A stretch of DNA of 64,000 nucleotides from an uncultured Clostridia bacterium (GTDB lineage Bacteria; Bacillota; Clostridia; TANB77; UBA1234). The stretch covers positions 1 through 64,000 of the forward strand of contig CAKPEV010000007.1 of assembly GCA_934149405.1 (NCBI GenBank). The letters are read 5' to 3'. This document shows, one piece after another, positions 62,738-64,000 of this stretch. Position 1 is the stretch's first letter. Every line of letters starts with the position of its first letter. The position numbers were made by a program, and so were the translations under genes. Under the pieces are notes generated by a model that saw nothing but the letters and a program-made list of their open reading frames with translations, had not been told where the DNA came from and ran no database searches.

Positions 62738-63487
62738 CTATCTTCCTACAAACATTTGAACCATAACATATCCATATGTGTTTGATTTTACAACTCCTAT
62801 TCCAGTTAGGTTATATGCATTATTTAATATGTTTGCTCTATGACCTTGTGAATTCATCCAAGCATTAACTGCCCCTTCTAATGTTGAATTACCAGCAATG
62901 TTTTCGCCTGCTGTTTTATATGTTACTCCGAATGATTTCATCATTTCAAACGGTGTTCCATATGTTGGAGAGTTATGTGCAAAATAATTGTTTGCTACTA
63001 AATCCTCTGCTTTTGCTCTGGCTGTTTTTTGAAGTGCAGTGTCAAATGATAAATTAGAAAGTCCATATGCCGCTCTTTGTTTATTTATGAGCGTAAGTAA
63101 TTCTTTTTCAATCTCGCTTGGAGTAGATGATACATCTTGTTTTGTTCCTGTATTACTACCACTTGAAGTGTTTGTATTATTTTCTGAGTTTCCATATGTT
63201 TTAGAGTTAATAGCTCTTACATATTTTGTACTTACACAACCTATTAAATCTCCTTCTGTTTGTATTACATACCAACTGCCAACCTTTGCAAATACCCTTA
63301 CATATTCGTTTTTATAAACCAATCCTGAAACCTTATAATTTGTACTAGGACCAGTTCTAACATTTAATGCACTTGCTGTTACTATTCCAGTTACGAAATC
63401 TAATTTTTCATAATCTGTTATTGCAAAAGCATTACTTCCAATCACAATTGTTAATATTAGTGTTAAAAGAAAAAATATTTTTTTCAT
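62738..63487 (-). CDS. Secreted SH3b-CAP domain protein
   Basis: A 249-residue secreted protein: signal peptide (MKKIFFLLTLILTIVIGSNAFA), a bacterial SH3 domain at about 30-95 (TASALNVRTGPSTNYKVSGLV), a Ser/Asn/Thr linker and a C-terminal CAP/SCP domain at about 125-249 (LLTLINKQRAAYGL, ARAKAEDLVANNYFAHNSP, GENIAGN, GHRANILN). This arrangement is typical of YkwD-like spore or wall proteins of Firmicutes. ATG 63487 is chosen for its AGGAGG site; the frame runs on to 63562 without one. Confidence 0.9.
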   Translation of the reverse strand: MKKIFFLLTLILTIVIGSNAFAITDYEKLDFVTGIVTASALNVRTGPSTNYKVSGLVYKNEYVRVFAKVGSWYVIQTEGDLIGCVSTKYVRAINSKTYGNSENNTNTSSGSNTGTKQDVSSTPSEIEKELLTLINKQRAAYGLSNLSFDTALQKTARAKAEDLVANNYFAHNSPTYGTPFEMMKSFGVTYKTAGENIAGNSTLEGAVNAWMNSQGHRANILNNAYNLTGIGVVKSNTYGYVMVQMFVGR

Positions 63488-63537
63488 CTTGATTCCTCCT
63501 TTTAAACTAATTATTGCCAATTTTATTTTTGATATAC

Positions 63538-63572
63538 AAAAAGGAGTGGATTTTTTATCCACCCCTTTTTTA
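63538..63572 (-). terminator. Terminator after the partial gene at the right edge
   Basis: Stem aaggggtggat / atccactcctt with T run, directly after the stop codon of the edge gene. Confidence 0.8.
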
Positions 63573-63576
63573 ATTC

Positions 63577-64000
63577 TTAATCAACTACTGGTATTTCGAT
63601 TTTCACTTCTCTGTTATATCTATCTAATGTAGCTTCTGCATCTATTTCGATGTCTAAAACTTCATCACCTTGCTCTACTCCCAAAGTTATATTGAATGAA
63701 GATTCTTTTGCTATTCCATCAGAAACACTAACACTTGATTTTATTCTAAAACTATAGCTGTCATCTATTTTTTCTGTATTTCCTATGATAGGTAGAATAT
63801 CCTCCAAACTTATATCATATTCATATTTTTTAATTCTTCTACCTGATACCGTGAAATAATCGTTTGAAAACATTGCACAAATCATATCTGATGTTGTATC
63901 TATTAAATCATATGATGCTACATTTAATGTTTCTGGAATTATTGCACTTTCTAATGTATCTACTCCATTTTTGTTGCCCCTTAATGCTAATGTTTCTTTT
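63577..64000 (-). CDS. Unknown protein, 5' end outside the window
   Basis: The frame is open from the stop at 63577 to the right edge (141 residues visible), so the start lies beyond 64000. The visible part has beta-rich stretches (YEYDISLEDILPIIG, FRIKSSVSVSDGIAK, LDIEIDAEATLDRYN) and ends IEIPVVD. I do not recognise the family. A downstream ATG at 63885 would be an internal start and is not preferred. Confidence 0.6.
   Translation of the reverse strand, partial: KETLALRGNKNGVDTLESAIIPETLNVASYDLIDTTSDMICAMFSNDYFTVSGRRIKKYEYDISLEDILPIIGNTEKIDDSYSFRIKSSVSVSDGIAKESSFNITLGVEQGDEVLDIEIDAEATLDRYNREVKIEIPVVD

Overview
The window is low-GC DNA, densely coding and mostly on the minus strand. It comes from a spore-forming member of the Clostridia, probably an uncultured gut lineage. 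Evidence for this is spo0A, a spoIVFA/spoIVFB-like pair, bofA, Firmicutes-type gene neighbourhoods (secE-nusG-rplK-rplA-L10 leader-rplJ-rplL; rplU-rpmA-obg; mutS-mutL-miaA; ireB-ruvX-DUF1292), AT-rich codons and strong AGGAGG ribosome binding sites. No rRNA, tRNA or CRISPR array was seen.

The main result is a recurring recoding signal. Four genes are each split into two frames: a half-size TSUP permease (2454-2847), a SpoIVFA-like M23 protein (34679-35492), a DacF-like D,D-carboxypeptidase (54857-56045) and an ABC transporter ATPase (56173-56941). In all four the break is an in-frame CGG codon, and skipping its C (CGG N read as C / GGN) restores a full-length, otherwise undamaged protein. I scanned every other recognised gene by eye (about 69 genes, close to 19,000 codons) and found no other in-frame CGG. 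The other five arginine codons are used normally. The simplest reading is that CGG has no arginine tRNA here and acts as a +1 frameshift signal, with the ribosome continuing on GGN (Gly). In three of the genes the shift joins motifs that must be in one chain for activity.

Layout. 0.2-8.9 kb: anchored flavoprotein, half-TSUP pair, rarA, ruvA, lipoprotein cyclophilin, divIVA, sepF, HlyD-like protein. 8.9-15.3 kb: miaA, mutL, a DUF692-like protein, mutS. 15.4-17.8 kb: two poorly known genes. 18.0-21.7 kb: ribosomal protein/NusG/SecE operon with its promoter and L10 leader. 21.8-25.9 kb: surface-polysaccharide genes (GT4, two DUF4330 proteins, Wzy-like polymerase). 26-35.5 kb: bofA-obg-rpmA-rplU and spoIVFB-spoIVFA, separated by three accessory genes that include a 1067-residue pilin-like protein with a formylglycine-enzyme-like C-terminus. 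35.5-43.3 kb: membrane proteins, UDP-sugar pyrophosphorylase, radical SAM, HD-GYP, HtrA, YidD, BI-1. 43.3-44.2 kb: a type I toxin-antitoxin locus and an IS remnant. 44.2-51.7 kb: TM2 protein, RHH regulator, spo0A, YigZ, HI0933-like flavoprotein, methionine-gamma-lyase-like protein, small genes, ruvX, ireB. 51.7-58.9 kb: CpaE-like ATPase with tandem repeats, membrane protein, dacF, ABC importer. 58.9-64 kb: two glycosyltransferases and a DUF1919 protein under a c-di-AMP riboswitch, a tyrosine phosphatase, an SH3b-CAP protein and a partial gene.

A second thread is a low-complexity Ser-Gly-Asp (SGD) linker found in several unrelated proteins, always on the predicted outside of the membrane.
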